Shown piece by piece: positions 8,904 to 19,994 of a stretch of DNA of 64,000 nt. Source of the stretch: Nioella ostreopsis (GTDB taxonomy: Bacteria > Pseudomonadota > Alphaproteobacteria > Rhodobacterales > Rhodobacteraceae); assembly GCF_004000255.1 (NCBI RefSeq), contig NZ_RCIQ01000013.1, positions 62,001 through 126,000 on the forward strand, written 5' to 3'. A program made the translations under genes and the position numbers. The first letter of the stretch is position 1, and each line of letters opens with the position of its first letter. The notes beneath the pieces were generated by a model, which ran no database searches, had not been told where the DNA came from, and was given only the letters and a program-made list of their open reading frames with translations.

Positions 8904-8995
8904 TCCATCTCCTTCCACGGGGCATTTTGGCCCCTTGATCGTTGAGCATCGCGACCCTAAGCAGGACCCGAGCCGATGTAAACCGGACCGATTGA

Positions 8996-10228
<1,233 letters not shown>

Positions 10229-10255
10229 GCCTCCACACTCTGCGATCATCAATCA

Positions 10256-10290
10256 GGCCCCGTCATGACCCATGGCGGGGCCTGTCTTTT
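10256..10290 (+). terminator. Rho-independent terminator after aspartate aminotransferase
   Basis: GGCCCCG at 10256-10262 pairs with CGGGGCC at 10276-10282, followed by TGTCTTTT. It lies 28 bp after the stop codon. Confidence 0.75.
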
Positions 10291-10379
10291 GAACGGGTGA
10301 TCATTTGGGCTTTTGGGCGGGCGTGCCGCTCGTTATCCTTCTGCATGATCTGGGCACGGGGATGCGAAGGAGCCAAGAC

Positions 10380-12029
10380 TTGAACATCCTGTTCATCATG
10401 TATGACCAGCTCAGGTTCGATTACCTCAGCTGCGCCGGGCACCCGCATCTGCACACGCCCAATTTCGACCGGGTGGCGGCGAAGGGCGTGCGCTTCACCA
10501 ATGCCTATTGCCAGTCGCCCATCTGCGGCGCCAGCCGGATGAGCTTTTACACCGGGCGCTATGCGTCTTCCCACGGGGCGCAATGGAACGGCTATCCCCT
10601 GCGCGTGGGTGAACAGACCATGTGTGACCATCTGCGCAAGGTGGGGATGGACTGTTGGCTCATCGGCAAGACCCATATGAAGGCCGATGCGGAGGGGATG
10701 GCGCGGCTCGGGCTGGAACCTGACAGCCTGATCGGCGCGCGGCAGGCGGAATGCGGGTTCGATGCCTGGGTGCGCGATGACGGGCTGTGGGCCGAAGGGC
10801 CGGACGGGTTCTATGACGAAAAACGCTCGCCCTATAATGAGTACCTGAAATCAAAGGGATATGACGGGGACAACCCCTGGGCACAGAATGCGAATGCCGG
10901 GGTGAAGGACGGCCAGATCGCCTCTGCCTGGATGTTCGACAATTGCGACCTGCCCGCCAATATCCGCGAGGAAGACAGCGAAACCCCGTGGCTGACGCAG
11001 AAAACCATCGAGTTCATGGAGGCGCAGACCGGCCCCTGGTGCGCCCATGTCTCCTATATCAAGCCCCATTGGCCCTATATCGTGCCCGCGCCCTACCACG
11101 ACATGTACGGCGCCAATCACGTGCCTGCGCCCACGCGGTCCGAGGACGAATGGCGCGACGCGCATCCGGTCTTCCATGCCTTCCTGAAGGGCAAGGTGGC
11201 CGAGGCCTTCCAGCGAGAGGAGGTCCGCCAAAAGGTGATCCCCGCCTATATGGGCCTGATCAAGCAATGCGATGACCAGTTGGGCGTGATCCTCGATTAT
11301 CTGGACCGCACGGGGAAGGCGGATGACACGATGATCGTGCTGACCTCAGACCATGGCGATTATCTGGGCGATCACTGGATGGGCGAGAAGGACCTGTTCC
11401 ATGACCCCTCCGTCAAGATCCCGATGATCGTCTATGACCCGCGCCCCGAGGCCAATGCCACCCGCGGCACCACCTGCGATGCACTGGTGGAATCGCTCGA
11501 TCTGGCCGCCACCTTCGTCGAGGTCGCAGGCGGCGAGGTGCCGGGGCACATCATCGAGGGCCGCTCGCTCCTGCCCTGGCTGCGCGGGGATACACCGGAC
11601 TGGCGCGACTTCGTCATCAGCGAATATGACTACTCGGCGCGCCCCTTCGGCGAAACGCTGGTCAGCCGCAGCGCCGATGCGCGGCTCTTCATGGTGTTTG
11701 ACGGGCGCTGGAAGCTCATCCATGCCGAGGGCGGGTTCCGCCCGATGCTGTTCGACCTGGAAACCGACCCCGATGAGCTGAACGACCTTGCGCGCGGCCC
11801 CGGTTACGAGGATCAGATCGCGCGGATGCGGGGTCTTCTGGCCCAATGGGGCCTGCGCCTGTCGCAGCGAGTCACGAAATCCGACGCAGATATCGCCGCC
11901 ATGCGTGGAAAATCCCTCAGGCGCGGAATCCTGCCGTTTCTCTATGACGGCAGCGAAGTGCCTGGCGAGTTGGTCGAGAAATACCGAGGCCCTGCCGGGA
12001 CGGATTACACTCCGCCCGACAAGGGCTGA
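10380..12029 (+). CDS. Sulfatase / phosphonate-monoesterase-type hydrolase
   Basis: An alkaline-phosphatase-superfamily hydrolase of 549 residues, probably cytosolic because no signal peptide is visible. The formylglycine motif CGASR (Cys49-Arg53) fits (C/S)-x-(P/A)-x-R, so Cys49 should be oxidised post-translationally. Metal and phosphate/sulfate ligands are seen in MYDQLRFDYLS, KTHMK and LTSDHGDYLGDHWMGEKDLFHDPSVKIPMIVYDP. I chose the TTG at 10380 because AAGGAG lies 7 bases upstream and the product then starts MNILFIMYDQ; an ATG at 10362 lacks a ribosome site. The substrate (sulfate ester or phosphonate monoester) is unknown. Confidence 0.88.
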   Translation: MNILFIMYDQLRFDYLSCAGHPHLHTPNFDRVAAKGVRFTNAYCQSPICGASRMSFYTGRYASSHGAQWNGYPLRVGEQTMCDHLRKVGMDCWLIGKTHMKADAEGMARLGLEPDSLIGARQAECGFDAWVRDDGLWAEGPDGFYDEKRSPYNEYLKSKGYDGDNPWAQNANAGVKDGQIASAWMFDNCDLPANIREEDSETPWLTQKTIEFMEAQTGPWCAHVSYIKPHWPYIVPAPYHDMYGANHVPAPTRSEDEWRDAHPVFHAFLKGKVAEAFQREEVRQKVIPAYMGLIKQCDDQLGVILDYLDRTGKADDTMIVLTSDHGDYLGDHWMGEKDLFHDPSVKIPMIVYDPRPEANATRGTTCDALVESLDLAATFVEVAGGEVPGHIIEGRSLLPWLRGDTPDWRDFVISEYDYSARPFGETLVSRSADARLFMVFDGRWKLIHAEGGFRPMLFDLETDPDELNDLARGPGYEDQIARMRGLLAQWGLRLSQRVTKSDADIAAMRGKSLRRGILPFLYDGSEVPGELVEKYRGPAGTDYTPPDKG

Positions 12030-12033
12030 GTGG

Positions 12034-13200
12034 TCATCGGCCCGTGGTCACGGCCTCGACGATCACCGGCACGATCTCCTCCACCGTCAACGCCCTGGGG
12101 TTGGTTCCGGCGGCGCTGTCCTGAATGGCCTTGGCGGCGATGCGGGGGGCGCAGTCGGCGGGAACGCCGATATCGGCCAGCGTCTTGGGAATGCCGATCT
12201 GATCCAGAAGCCCGCAAATATGGGCGTGGAAGGCGTCAAAGCTGGTGTCCTCCAGCCCCATTGCCTGCGCCATGGCAGGCACTTTCGCGGCAATATCGGG
12301 GGCGTTGAAGCGCAGGACGGCGGGCAGCAGAACCGCATTGGTCAGCCCATGCTGCGTGTCATATTCCGCCCCCACCATATGCGAAATGGCATGGACCAAC
12401 CCAAGCCCCTTCAGGAACGCCACCCCGGCCAGGCAGGACCCGGCGAGCATCCCGCCCCGTGCCTCCAGATTGCCCGGCTCTGCTACCGCGACGGGCAGCC
12501 AGCGGGCGACCAGCCGCAGCCCTTCCAGCGCCAGACCGTCGCAAAGCGGGTGGAAGCCGGGCACGCAATAGGCCTCAATCGCATGGACCATGGCGTCAGC
12601 CCCGGTCCAGGCGGTCAGGTGCGGGGGCAGGCCAAGAGTGATTTCCGGGTCGAGCAGCGCCAGCGCCGGTTTCAGCTCGGCATGCCAGATGCACCATTTC
12701 ATGCCCTTGGCAGTGTCGGTGATCATCGCCGTGCTTTCCGTCTCCGCCCCGGTTCCGGCGGTCGTCGGAATGGTGATCAGCGGCGGGAAGGGGGCGTGGG
12801 CGGACATGTCGGGCGGGGTCTGTTCGAATTCGAAGGCCCAGAGGTCGATGTCATTCGTCGCGGTCAGCGCAATGGCCTTTCCGCCATCCATGCCGCTGCC
12901 GCCACCGATGGCGATCACCCCGTCATGATCGCCCCCGCGGAACATCGCCTTGCCTCCGGCGATCTCATCATCGCGCGGGTTGGGGGAAATCTCCGCATAG
13001 AGCGTGGCGTGCAGGCCGCCTTCAGACAGGTGGCGCATGAGATCGGCCAGAAACGGCAGCCCGGCGCTGCCCCGGTCTGTCACTACCAGCGGGCGCGACA
13101 TGCCCGCATCCCGGCACATGCCCGCGATTTCTTTTAGGCGGCCGGGGCCATAGGCAATGGGGACGGGAAAGCTCCAATCCTGCGGGTCGAGTAGGCTCAT
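12034..13200 (-). CDS. Iron-containing alcohol dehydrogenase
   Basis: A group III metal-dependent dehydrogenase of 388 residues. The nucleotide loop GGGSGMDGGKAIAL lies near residues 98-111. Threonine-rich TIPTTAGTGAETESTAM follows, and metal ligands are expected in DAMVHAIEAY and the H-x3-H segment VHAISHMVGAEYDTQHGLTNA. The physiological alcohol or aldehyde is not evident. It is the last gene of a minus-strand run, 69 bp after a TetR gene that could control it, and it converges on the sulfatase gene. Confidence 0.9.
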   Translation of the reverse strand: MSLLDPQDWSFPVPIAYGPGRLKEIAGMCRDAGMSRPLVVTDRGSAGLPFLADLMRHLSEGGLHATLYAEISPNPRDDEIAGGKAMFRGGDHDGVIAIGGGSGMDGGKAIALTATNDIDLWAFEFEQTPPDMSAHAPFPPLITIPTTAGTGAETESTAMITDTAKGMKWCIWHAELKPALALLDPEITLGLPPHLTAWTGADAMVHAIEAYCVPGFHPLCDGLALEGLRLVARWLPVAVAEPGNLEARGGMLAGSCLAGVAFLKGLGLVHAISHMVGAEYDTQHGLTNAVLLPAVLRFNAPDIAAKVPAMAQAMGLEDTSFDAFHAHICGLLDQIGIPKTLADIGVPADCAPRIAAKAIQDSAAGTNPRALTVEEIVPVIVEAVTTGR

Positions 13201-13269
13201 CGTGGCGCTCCTGTATGGTCGTCAGGCGTCACCATCATGGGCGGGGGCAGGGGCGTCAAGCCCGCGCGG

Positions 13270-13887
13270 TCACTGATCGGGTTCTATCAACCCAAGGCCC
13301 CGAAGGTAGATGCCGATCCCGGCCTCCAGCAGTTCCTCGGGCGGGAAGGGGGCATTGCCCCCAGGCTTGCCACGGGCGAAAAGCTCCACCACCCCGTGGC
13401 TCATCGCCCAGATATGGGCGGAGAACATGCTGGCGGGGGGGCGTTTTTCCGGCGGGATATGTTGTGACAGCGCGTCGGCGGCCTTTTCAAGGATGGCGCG
13501 GGACCGGGCGGCGGCGCTGGCCAGACCCGGCGTCGCATTCATCGGAATGCCGCTTTCGAACATCGCCATGTAGTGGCCGGGATACTTGCGGGCAAAGGCC
13601 AGATAGGCGCGCCCCGTGGCCTCGAAAGCCGCAAGGGCCGATGGACCGCCAGACTCGAACGCGTAATCCATCACATCGGCAAAGATTTCATGCCCCTGCC
13701 GCGCGCCCTCGGCAATCAGCGCCTCGCGCCCTTCGAAGTGGCGGTAGACGGCAGCAGGTGTCACGCCTGCGGTCTTGGCGGCCTCGGACAGGGTAAACCC
13801 CGTCGGGCCCTTCTGTTCGATCAGAACAAGGGCCGCATCGACCAGAGCCTGGCGCAGATTGCCGTGATGGTAGCCGCGTTTACCCAT
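13270..13887 (-). CDS. TetR/AcrR-family repressor overlapping ppk2
   Basis: A 205-residue regulator. The N-terminal HTH is clear ([61 protein letters not shown]). The remaining helices form a ligand domain, probably of the TetR_C WHG type. The start at 13887 is the family-typical [10 protein letters not shown] and overlaps the 3' end of ppk2 by 8 bp. Expression is therefore probably coupled to the polyphosphate kinase. Its ligand is unknown; candidate targets are this operon and the adjacent alcohol dehydrogenase. Confidence 0.9.
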   Translation of the reverse strand: MGKRGYHHGNLRQALVDAALVLIEQKGPTGFTLSEAAKTAGVTPAAVYRHFEGREALIAEGARQGHEIFADVMDYAFESGGPSALAAFEATGRAYLAFARKYPGHYMAMFESGIPMNATPGLASAAARSRAILEKAADALSQHIPPEKRPPASMFSAHIWAMSHGVVELFARGKPGGNAPFPPEELLEAGIGIYLRGLGLIEPDQ

Positions 13888-14767
13888 GCGCCGGGTTGTC
13901 CGTCCACATCTCGGGCCCGCCGCAGATGGCCGGGTCGGGCTGGCCGACCAGATCGTGATCCTTGCGGTCATAATCGAGCCCCGACAGGATCTTGCGGATG
14001 ACCGCCAGCCGCGCGCGGCGCTTGTCGTCGGACCGGATGACGGTCCAGGGCGCGGCCTCGGAATGGCCACGCTCCAGCGTTTCGCTGATCGCGGCGCTGT
14101 AGGCGTCCCACTTCTTCAGCCCCTCGACGTCGATCCAGCTGAGCTTCCACTGTTTCAGCGGATCGCCCTCGCGGTCGAGGAAGCGGCGCAGTTGTTCAGC
14201 CCGCCCGACATTCAGCCAGATCTTCACCAGATGGATGCCGTCGCGCACCATCATGTCCTCGAATTCCGGTAACTGGCCGAAGAAATTCTGTCGCTGCGTG
14301 GGGGTGCAGAAGCCGAAGACATGTTCCACAACGCCGCGATTGTACCAGCTGCGGTCGAAGAGCCGCATTTCCCCCCCTGCGGGCAGGTGCTGGATATAGC
14401 GCTGGAAATACCATTGCGTTGCTTCGCGGTCGGTGGGTTTGGACAGGGCCACCACGGATGCCACGCGCGGGTTGAGGTTTTCGCGCACTCTTTTGATGCA
14501 GCCCCCCTTGCCAGCCGCATCGCGCCCCTCGAAGACGACGGCCACCCGCTTGCCGCTGTCCTTGACCCAAGCCTGGCATTTCACCAGCTCGATCTGAAGC
14601 GCCTCCAACTGCTTTTCGTAGTCTTTCTTGTCCATCCTGTCCCGGTACGGAAAGGACGGATCCAGAACGCTGTCTTTCTTTGCGTCCTGAATGGCTTTCC
14701 GCACCTCGGCAGGGGCTGCGGACTGAAAGAACTGGCTGATGGCGCCATCGAAGGGCAGGTCTGGCAT
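13880..14767 (-). CDS. ppk2: Polyphosphate kinase 2
   Basis: Transfers phosphate between polyphosphate and nucleotides; most members regenerate NTPs from polyP. It has 295 residues with a Walker A loop GRDAAGKGG at residues 81-89, a Walker B block [10 protein letters not shown] and a lid segment rich in Arg. The ATG at 14767 starts the family-like [11 protein letters not shown]; the frame stays open upstream but shows no homology. It follows the hydrolase gene by 53 bp and overlaps the TetR gene. Class assignment within PPK2 cannot be made by eye. Confidence 0.93.
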   Translation of the reverse strand: MPDLPFDGAISQFFQSAAPAEVRKAIQDAKKDSVLDPSFPYRDRMDKKDYEKQLEALQIELVKCQAWVKDSGKRVAVVFEGRDAAGKGGCIKRVRENLNPRVASVVALSKPTDREATQWYFQRYIQHLPAGGEMRLFDRSWYNRGVVEHVFGFCTPTQRQNFFGQLPEFEDMMVRDGIHLVKIWLNVGRAEQLRRFLDREGDPLKQWKLSWIDVEGLKKWDAYSAAISETLERGHSEAAPWTVIRSDDKRRARLAVIRKILSGLDYDRKDHDLVGQPDPAICGGPEMWTDNPAHG

Positions 14768-14820
14768 GGATCGCCTCTTTTCGGGTTTCTGCTCGTATTC
14801 AATATGGGCCGCGCAGGGGC

Positions 14821-15768
14821 CTAGTGCAATCCGGCGCGGGTGGCGGCGCGGTCGATGGCGGCAGCAACTTCGCCGGGATGGCTGTGATGGGGCATATGGC
14901 TGGCGCTGTTGATCGCGGTCAGGTTGGCGTCGGGTATGGCGCGGGACAGCGGCTCTGCGTGGATGCGGTAGCCGACGGCGGTATCGCCGGTCGCATGCAG
15001 GATTTCCGTCGGGATGTCGATCTCGCCATAGCGCGGCGCCTGTGCGGAGATCCATCGCAAAAGATGGCGCCGCTGCAGCGCATTGGCCCGCATCGAAGCG
15101 CGGCGCAGCGTCAGGCGTGGGCCGAAATGGGCGGCATATCCGGGGGGCGGCGCGTCGGGGGCGAAGATGGCGGCGATCTGGTCCTCGATCACCTTGTCAG
15201 GCGTAAAGGCCGTCAGGGCCGGGATCAGCATATGCCGACCGGGCCAGCTGGACAGAGTGCTGTAATAGGCGCCAAGCCCGGTCGTCCAGGGGTGCGACAC
15301 GGCAGAGACCGGCACAAGCGCGGCGATCTGATCGGGGTGGTTCAGCGCCCAGGCTAGGGCCACCGCGCCGCCCAGGCTCTGACCCATCACAATGGGTCGC
15401 GTCGCCCCCAACATCCGCGCCGCCGCCGCCAGCACCGTTGCCTGCTGGTCCAGCGAGTCCCCATGCGGCGTGATCGGGTCGGAATAGCCAAGGCCGGGCC
15501 GGTCGAAACTGATTACCCGATAGCGGTCCGCCAGCAGGGCATGCATCCCGTAGGAGAAGTCCCGCAGATTGCCGGAAGACCCGTGGATCAAGACCAGATC
15601 GGGACCGTTGCCTGCCACATGCGCATGCACCTGCACGCCATCCACGTCCAGCAATTGCCCTAGCGGCGGGTGGCTGGCCTCGGCCCGCGCTTCCTGCACG
15701 CCCGCGCGCCAATGGGTCAGCCCCGCCAGAGCCCCGGCAGCGGCCAGTGCGGTCGCGGCAAGGGCCAT
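14821..15768 (-). CDS. Alpha/beta hydrolase with N-terminal membrane anchor
   Basis: A 315-residue alpha/beta-fold hydrolase. The first 18 residues are hydrophobic ([17 protein letters not shown]) and could be a signal anchor. The oxyanion region LIHGSSGN lies at 60-67, and the nucleophile Ser131 sits in GQSLGG. His is expected in the late [14 protein letters not shown] segment and the acid near [10 protein letters not shown]. The gene starts 2 bp after the metA stop, so it is very probably cotranscribed. No link to methionine synthesis is apparent. Confidence 0.87.
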   Translation of the reverse strand: MALAATALAAAGALAGLTHWRAGVQEARAEASHPPLGQLLDVDGVQVHAHVAGNGPDLVLIHGSSGNLRDFSYGMHALLADRYRVISFDRPGLGYSDPITPHGDSLDQQATVLAAAARMLGATRPIVMGQSLGGAVALAWALNHPDQIAALVPVSAVSHPWTTGLGAYYSTLSSWPGRHMLIPALTAFTPDKVIEDQIAAIFAPDAPPPGYAAHFGPRLTLRRASMRANALQRRHLLRWISAQAPRYGEIDIPTEILHATGDTAVGYRIHAEPLSRAIPDANLTAINSASHMPHHSHPGEVAAAIDRAATRAGLH

Positions 15769-15770
15769 GG

Positions 15771-16715
15771 TCAGCCCCTCAGGTCGGTGCGGTCGAGCCC
15801 GATGCGGGACAGGTCGAAGGGCGTGGTTTCGTAGATCTCGGAAATCCAGTTGCCATAGAGCAGATGCGCGTGGCTGCGCCAGCGGTTCTGCGGCGGCTTG
15901 GAGGGATCGTCATCGGGGTAGTAATTCGTGGGCACGTTGATCGGCGTGCCTTCGGCCACATCCCGATCATATTCCTGCTTCAGCGTGTTCGAGTCATATT
16001 CGAAATGGTTGAACACATAGAGCGCCCGATGGCCCTGATCTTCGACCAGAGCGGGGCCGACCTCGTCCGAATGCAGCAGCACTTTCAACCCCGGCACCGC
16101 CTCGATCTCATCCCGGCGCATTTCCGTCCAGCGGCTGACCGGCATCACCAGATCGTCAGAAAATCCACGCAAAAGAGGGGTTTCCGGGGCGAGGTTCATG
16201 TGGCGGAAACAGCCGAACGCCTTGTGGTCGAGGATGTGTTTCTTGACCCCATGGAAATGGTTGATCATCGCCATCCCGCCCCAACAGACGCCGAAGGTGG
16301 AATGCACATGGGTCTGGGTCCAGTCGAAAATGCGGCCCAGTTCCTGCCAATAGGTGACCTTGTCGAAGTCGAGATGTTCAATGGGCGCGCCGGTGATGAT
16401 CAGGCCATCAAACTTCTCTCCACTGGCCTCGACTTCCATGAAGGGACGATAGAATTCCTCCATGTGTTCGGCGGCGGTATTTTTGGCCTGATGCTCGCTC
16501 ATGCGGATCAGGCTGAACTCGATCTGCAGGGGTGTCGCGCCGATCAGGCGGGCGAACTGGTTCTCCGTCTGGATCTTCTTGGGCATGAGGTTGAGCAGCC
16601 CGATCCGCAAGGGCCGAATATCCTGACGCGCCGCCGCATCTTCGTCCATGACCATGACCCCCTCGTGCGAAAGCACGTCATAGGCGGGCAGGGTCGAGGG
16701 CAGTTTGATGGGCAT
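15771..16715 (-). CDS. metA: Homoserine O-acetyltransferase of the MetA family
   Basis: Acylates homoserine in methionine biosynthesis. The 314 residues align with MetA throughout: [28 protein letters not shown], the catalytic Cys144 in [10 protein letters not shown], and the C-terminal [12 protein letters not shown]...[13 protein letters not shown]. The position matching Gly111 of E. coli MetA is Glu113 here (TGAPIE). In this family Glu at that site indicates acetyl-CoA rather than succinyl-CoA as donor. Only 36 bp separate it from the upstream ATPase gene, too little for a complete SAM-II riboswitch. Confidence 0.93.
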   Translation of the reverse strand: MPIKLPSTLPAYDVLSHEGVMVMDEDAAARQDIRPLRIGLLNLMPKKIQTENQFARLIGATPLQIEFSLIRMSEHQAKNTAAEHMEEFYRPFMEVEASGEKFDGLIITGAPIEHLDFDKVTYWQELGRIFDWTQTHVHSTFGVCWGGMAMINHFHGVKKHILDHKAFGCFRHMNLAPETPLLRGFSDDLVMPVSRWTEMRRDEIEAVPGLKVLLHSDEVGPALVEDQGHRALYVFNHFEYDSNTLKQEYDRDVAEGTPINVPTNYYPDDDPSKPPQNRWRSHAHLLYGNWISEIYETTPFDLSRIGLDRTDLRG

Positions 16716-16751
16716 CGGTTGGCTCCGGGGTTTCGGGTCGGGAAAGGAAAT

Positions 16752-17630
16752 CTAGGCGGTCTGGCGGCGGCTCTCAAGGGCGGCGGCGACCAGATCGGTC
16801 ACGTCCGTGGCATCACGCACAGTGGCCACGTCGCTTGCCTGCACGGTGATACCCCAATTCCGCGCCATCCCGGCGTAAAGCGGCACCCGGTGGCGGATCG
16901 CGCGGGCATAGGCGAAGCGGATGAAATCGTCGGGCACCACGTCAGCGGCATTCACTCCACGTTCGCGTTTGAAATCGTCCCAAAGCTGCCGCATGATCCG
17001 GGGCTGGTAATACATCGGCTTCGGGGCGCGGTCGAAGCGGCGGATCAGTTCGTCGGTGTGATCCTCACTGCCCTCGATCCAGACCATCAGCGTATGGGTG
17101 CTGAGCGTCTTCAGCACCTCGTCGCGAGGATCGTTCGGCTCCACCACCTCGCAGATCGAGCCGCCAGTGTCGCAGACGAAATTCGAGTAGCCATAGAGGT
17201 CATGGGCGCGACGGATGAAATGCGGCGTGTCGAGCAGCGCGTTGACCTCGGCCCGGCGGTGCAGATCCTGCCGGCGCATGTATTCGGTGAAGCTGAGGCC
17301 CCCCAGATCGGGATTGCCCGGCTTGCCCAGATAGGTGGACAGCGGTGCGAGATTGTCGAAGGTGATGTTGGACCCGATATAGATCGAGTCCGACTTCAGC
17401 AGCTCCGCCAGAAACGGCACCTGCATCGCCTGTTGCTTCAGGTTGTCCGAGATATGTTCGCCCATATAGGCGGTGCCGATGCGGTAATCGACGGAATAGT
17501 GAAACCAGTGCCCCTCGGCGCGCAGCAGATTGGCCAGATGCGTCTTGCCAAGCCCGGACATGCCAAAGAACAGCACCCGCTTGTCGGGGGCCGCGTTCCA
17601 GTCGCGGGCGGTCTTGTAGATCAGGCTCAT
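16752..17630 (-). CDS. P-loop ATPase/kinase-like protein, function unknown
   Basis: A 292-residue protein with a Walker A loop GMSGLGKT at residues 23-30 right after MSLIYKTARDWN. Conserved-looking blocks include FHYSVDYRIGTAYMGEHI, FVCDTGGSICEVVEP and LMVWIEGSEDHTDELI. The overall pattern suggests a small-molecule kinase or adenylate-type ATPase, but I do not recognise a substrate. The ATG at 17630 gives a P-loop at normal distance; in-frame ATGs at 17648 and 17681 remain possible. It lies 75 bp after the EamA gene and 36 bp before metA. Confidence 0.75.
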   Translation of the reverse strand: MSLIYKTARDWNAAPDKRVLFFGMSGLGKTHLANLLRAEGHWFHYSVDYRIGTAYMGEHISDNLKQQAMQVPFLAELLKSDSIYIGSNITFDNLAPLSTYLGKPGNPDLGGLSFTEYMRRQDLHRRAEVNALLDTPHFIRRAHDLYGYSNFVCDTGGSICEVVEPNDPRDEVLKTLSTHTLMVWIEGSEDHTDELIRRFDRAPKPMYYQPRIMRQLWDDFKRERGVNAADVVPDDFIRFAYARAIRHRVPLYAGMARNWGITVQASDVATVRDATDVTDLVAAALESRRQTA

Positions 17631-17705
17631 GGCGCGTCGCTTTCCCATGGGTCGCAGAGGTCCGCATTCGATACCGCGCAAGGCCCGGTGCGTCCATGCG
17701 GAATT

Positions 17706-18608
17706 TCAGCGCTTTAGGGCCCGCCACAGCCGCCCGTCGAGGATCAGAAGCCCGATGGCCAGCAGCGCAAACCCTGCAAAGGCCGTGGGGGCCAGCCGTT
17801 CGCCAAGCACCACAGCGCCAAGGCCGATGGCCACGGGCGGGATCATCAGCGTCACCAGCATCGCATTGGCGCTGCCCGCCGCCTGCACGATCCGGTAGTA
17901 GAGCAGATAGGCCAGCGCCGTGCCGATCACCGCGAAATAGCCAATGGCGGCAAAGGTTTGCGGGTGCGTGGGCAGGGCAGGGGTGCCTTCCAACCACAGC
18001 GCCAAGGGCAGCATGATCAGGCTCGATCCGGTCAGCATGCCGGCGGCGGCGACCTGTGGCTTGAGGTGCGAGAGCCACGCCCGCGCCCATGCCGAAGCGA
18101 AAGCATAAGAGAGTGTGCCCGCCAGAACGGCCAATTGCGCCAGCGACCGGATGTCGAAGCTGTGCAGCGCGTCGAGGCCGATGGCGACGGCGACCCCGGC
18201 GAAGGCCACCAGAACCCCCACCACCCGGCGCGGCGTCATCCGTTCATCGGCGAAACAGGCGGCGGCGACGGGCACGGCGAAGACGGCTGTGGCGGCGTTG
18301 AAGATCGAGGTCAGCCCGGTCTCGATATGCAACTGCCCCCAGGCCATCAGCGAAAAGGGGATGACGTTGTTGAGGATGCCCATGACCAGAAACGCCCCCC
18401 AGACCCTCAGATCGGTTGGCACGGCCATGCGCCTCAGGGCCACGTATCCCCACAGGATCACGCAGGCCCAGACCACCCGATGCGCGACAAGGGTGAACAC
18501 CCCGATCTCGTCCAGCGCCACGCGGATCGACAGGAAGGACGCGCCCCAGATGAGGGCGAGAAACATGAGATCGGCCCAGGCCCGGGCGGGGATACGGTCG
18601 GTTGTCAT
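17706..18608 (-). CDS. EamA-domain DMT-superfamily exporter
   Basis: A 300-residue inner-membrane protein with about ten hydrophobic helices arranged as two EamA repeats. The first repeat starts LMFLALIWGASFLSIRVALDEIG, and the second carries the usual ALAYLLYYRIVQAAGSANAMLVTLMIPPVAIGLGAVVLGERL signature. Such carriers export amino acids or other metabolites; the substrate cannot be read from sequence. It heads the minus-strand run leading to metA. Confidence 0.9.
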   Translation of the reverse strand: MTTDRIPARAWADLMFLALIWGASFLSIRVALDEIGVFTLVAHRVVWACVILWGYVALRRMAVPTDLRVWGAFLVMGILNNVIPFSLMAWGQLHIETGLTSIFNAATAVFAVPVAAACFADERMTPRRVVGVLVAFAGVAVAIGLDALHSFDIRSLAQLAVLAGTLSYAFASAWARAWLSHLKPQVAAAGMLTGSSLIMLPLALWLEGTPALPTHPQTFAAIGYFAVIGTALAYLLYYRIVQAAGSANAMLVTLMIPPVAIGLGAVVLGERLAPTAFAGFALLAIGLLILDGRLWRALKR

Positions 18609-18661
18609 GAGGTTTGTCTAGACCGCTCCATCAGGCCACACGACCCGAAACCTGCGCAAAG

Positions 18662-18691
18662 AAAAACCCCGGACGCAGATGGCCCGGGGTT
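18662..18691 (-). terminator. Rho-independent terminator after the FadL-like porin gene
   Basis: AACCCCGG at 18665-18672 pairs with CCGGGGTT at 18684-18691. Read on the minus strand the stem ends in a T run (plus-strand A run at 18662-18666). It lies 26 bp after the stop of the porin gene. Confidence 0.8.
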
Positions 18692-18716
18692 GATCCTGTG
18701 ACGTGTCGGAAACGGC

Positions 18717-19832
18717 TCAGAAGTTGAAGCCGACCCGCAGGCCGAAGGCCACGACGTCGTTGTCGTAGAAGTCCGAGGTGACGGGACCGGGGGCCAGAAT
18801 GGTGTTGGCGTCGCCGATCATGACATAGCGGACACCAGCGGCGATCGACATGTTGCCCTGGGTGTATTCCGCGCCGAGACCGATCGAGGTGAAGCCATCG
18901 GTCGGGCCGAGGTTGCCGGAGAAGCCGTCCTGTTCGGCTTCATAGCCGAGCGTGGCGGACACCGCCCAGTTTTCGTTCAGGCGACGCGCGATGCCGAGGG
19001 TATAGGTCCACACGTCCTCGTCATAATCCACGAGGCTACCGGCCGGGTAGGCATTGGGCATGATCGCGTAGCCGTCCCAGTTGGTCCAGCGGATCGAGCC
19101 GAAGAGCAGCGTGTTGGCGGCAATGCCGGACTGCGCTTCCAGCAGGATCGACTGGGGCAGGGTGTTGTTGAATGACGTCGCGGGCGCCACAGCCAGAATG
19201 GCTGCTTCCGGTGTGCCTGCCGGCGCGGGGGATTCCACGCCAGACAGGCTCAGGTCGACTTCGCTGAAATAGGTCAGCGCAACGCGCATGGCGATATCGG
19301 GGCGCTCATAAGCCGCGCCGACCATGTAGCCGAATTCGAGATCGGTATCGGCACTCAGCGCATAGGCGAAGAGCGGCGTCGAGACATAGACATCGCCCTC
19401 AACCTGCACGCCGCGAAGACCACCATAGACCGAGAAGTTTTCGTTCAGTTCGTAGCGCAGGGCCGCGGTGATCTGGCGCGAGGACAGTTCCGCGTAGGAG
19501 CCCGCGAAGGGATAGCCGGTGCCGGTGGGGTAGGCCACATCCGCGCCCACGGGCTCGTCAATCACAAGCGAGAAGGACAGCGCATCGGTGATGTCCTGGT
19601 GATAGCCGAGTGTGACCGAGTTGTAGGTCGGGCTGATGTCGCCCGAGGCAACCGCCGGAACGCCGGTCACGTTGCCAGTCACCGTCGGCGAAACCGAACC
19701 GTAGCTCAGTTCGACATAGGTGCCTTCTTCAAACAGGATCCCGGTGGTGAAACCGGTACGCTCGATGCCACCTGCGGACGCGGCTGCGGTGCTTGCCAGC
19801 AAGGCCGCTCCTGCGAGAGTGATCTTTTTCAT
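18717..19832 (-). CDS. Outer-membrane transport protein, OMPP1/FadL/TodX family
   Basis: A 371-residue beta-barrel protein that probably takes up hydrophobic compounds. A clean signal peptide (MKKITLAGAALLASTAAASA) is followed by a short N-terminal hatch-like region and alternating amphipathic strands. The C-terminus ends in aromatic Phe (VAFGLRVGFNF), as outer-membrane barrels do. GGAGGGAC lies before the ATG. It appears monocistronic with a strong terminator. The ligand is unknown; related proteins import fatty acids or aromatics. Confidence 0.88.
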   Translation of the reverse strand: MKKITLAGAALLASTAAASAGGIERTGFTTGILFEEGTYVELSYGSVSPTVTGNVTGVPAVASGDISPTYNSVTLGYHQDITDALSFSLVIDEPVGADVAYPTGTGYPFAGSYAELSSRQITAALRYELNENFSVYGGLRGVQVEGDVYVSTPLFAYALSADTDLEFGYMVGAAYERPDIAMRVALTYFSEVDLSLSGVESPAPAGTPEAAILAVAPATSFNNTLPQSILLEAQSGIAANTLLFGSIRWTNWDGYAIMPNAYPAGSLVDYDEDVWTYTLGIARRLNENWAVSATLGYEAEQDGFSGNLGPTDGFTSIGLGAEYTQGNMSIAAGVRYVMIGDANTILAPGPVTSDFYDNDVVAFGLRVGFNF

Positions 19833-19994
19833 GTTGTCCCTCCAAGACCGATTACGGTCATCCCTTGTACTGCGGATACTTCGCCAAAACTGGAGTTCAG
19901 GGTCAATTCTTCCCTGACGTAAGGGGCCGATACGGGGGGCTGTGGACGGAATTGCGTGCGCGTTTGTGACGGATTTGCTACAGCTGACCTGAGG

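Noticed and set aside
16716-16751. SAM-II riboswitch upstream of metA
   Set aside because: Only 36 bp separate metA from the previous stop, which is too short for the full aptamer, and I see no pseudoknot pattern.
15747-17717. A 656-residue plus-strand frame over metA and the P-loop gene
   Set aside because: Both minus-strand genes are clear family members; the antisense frame is compositional.
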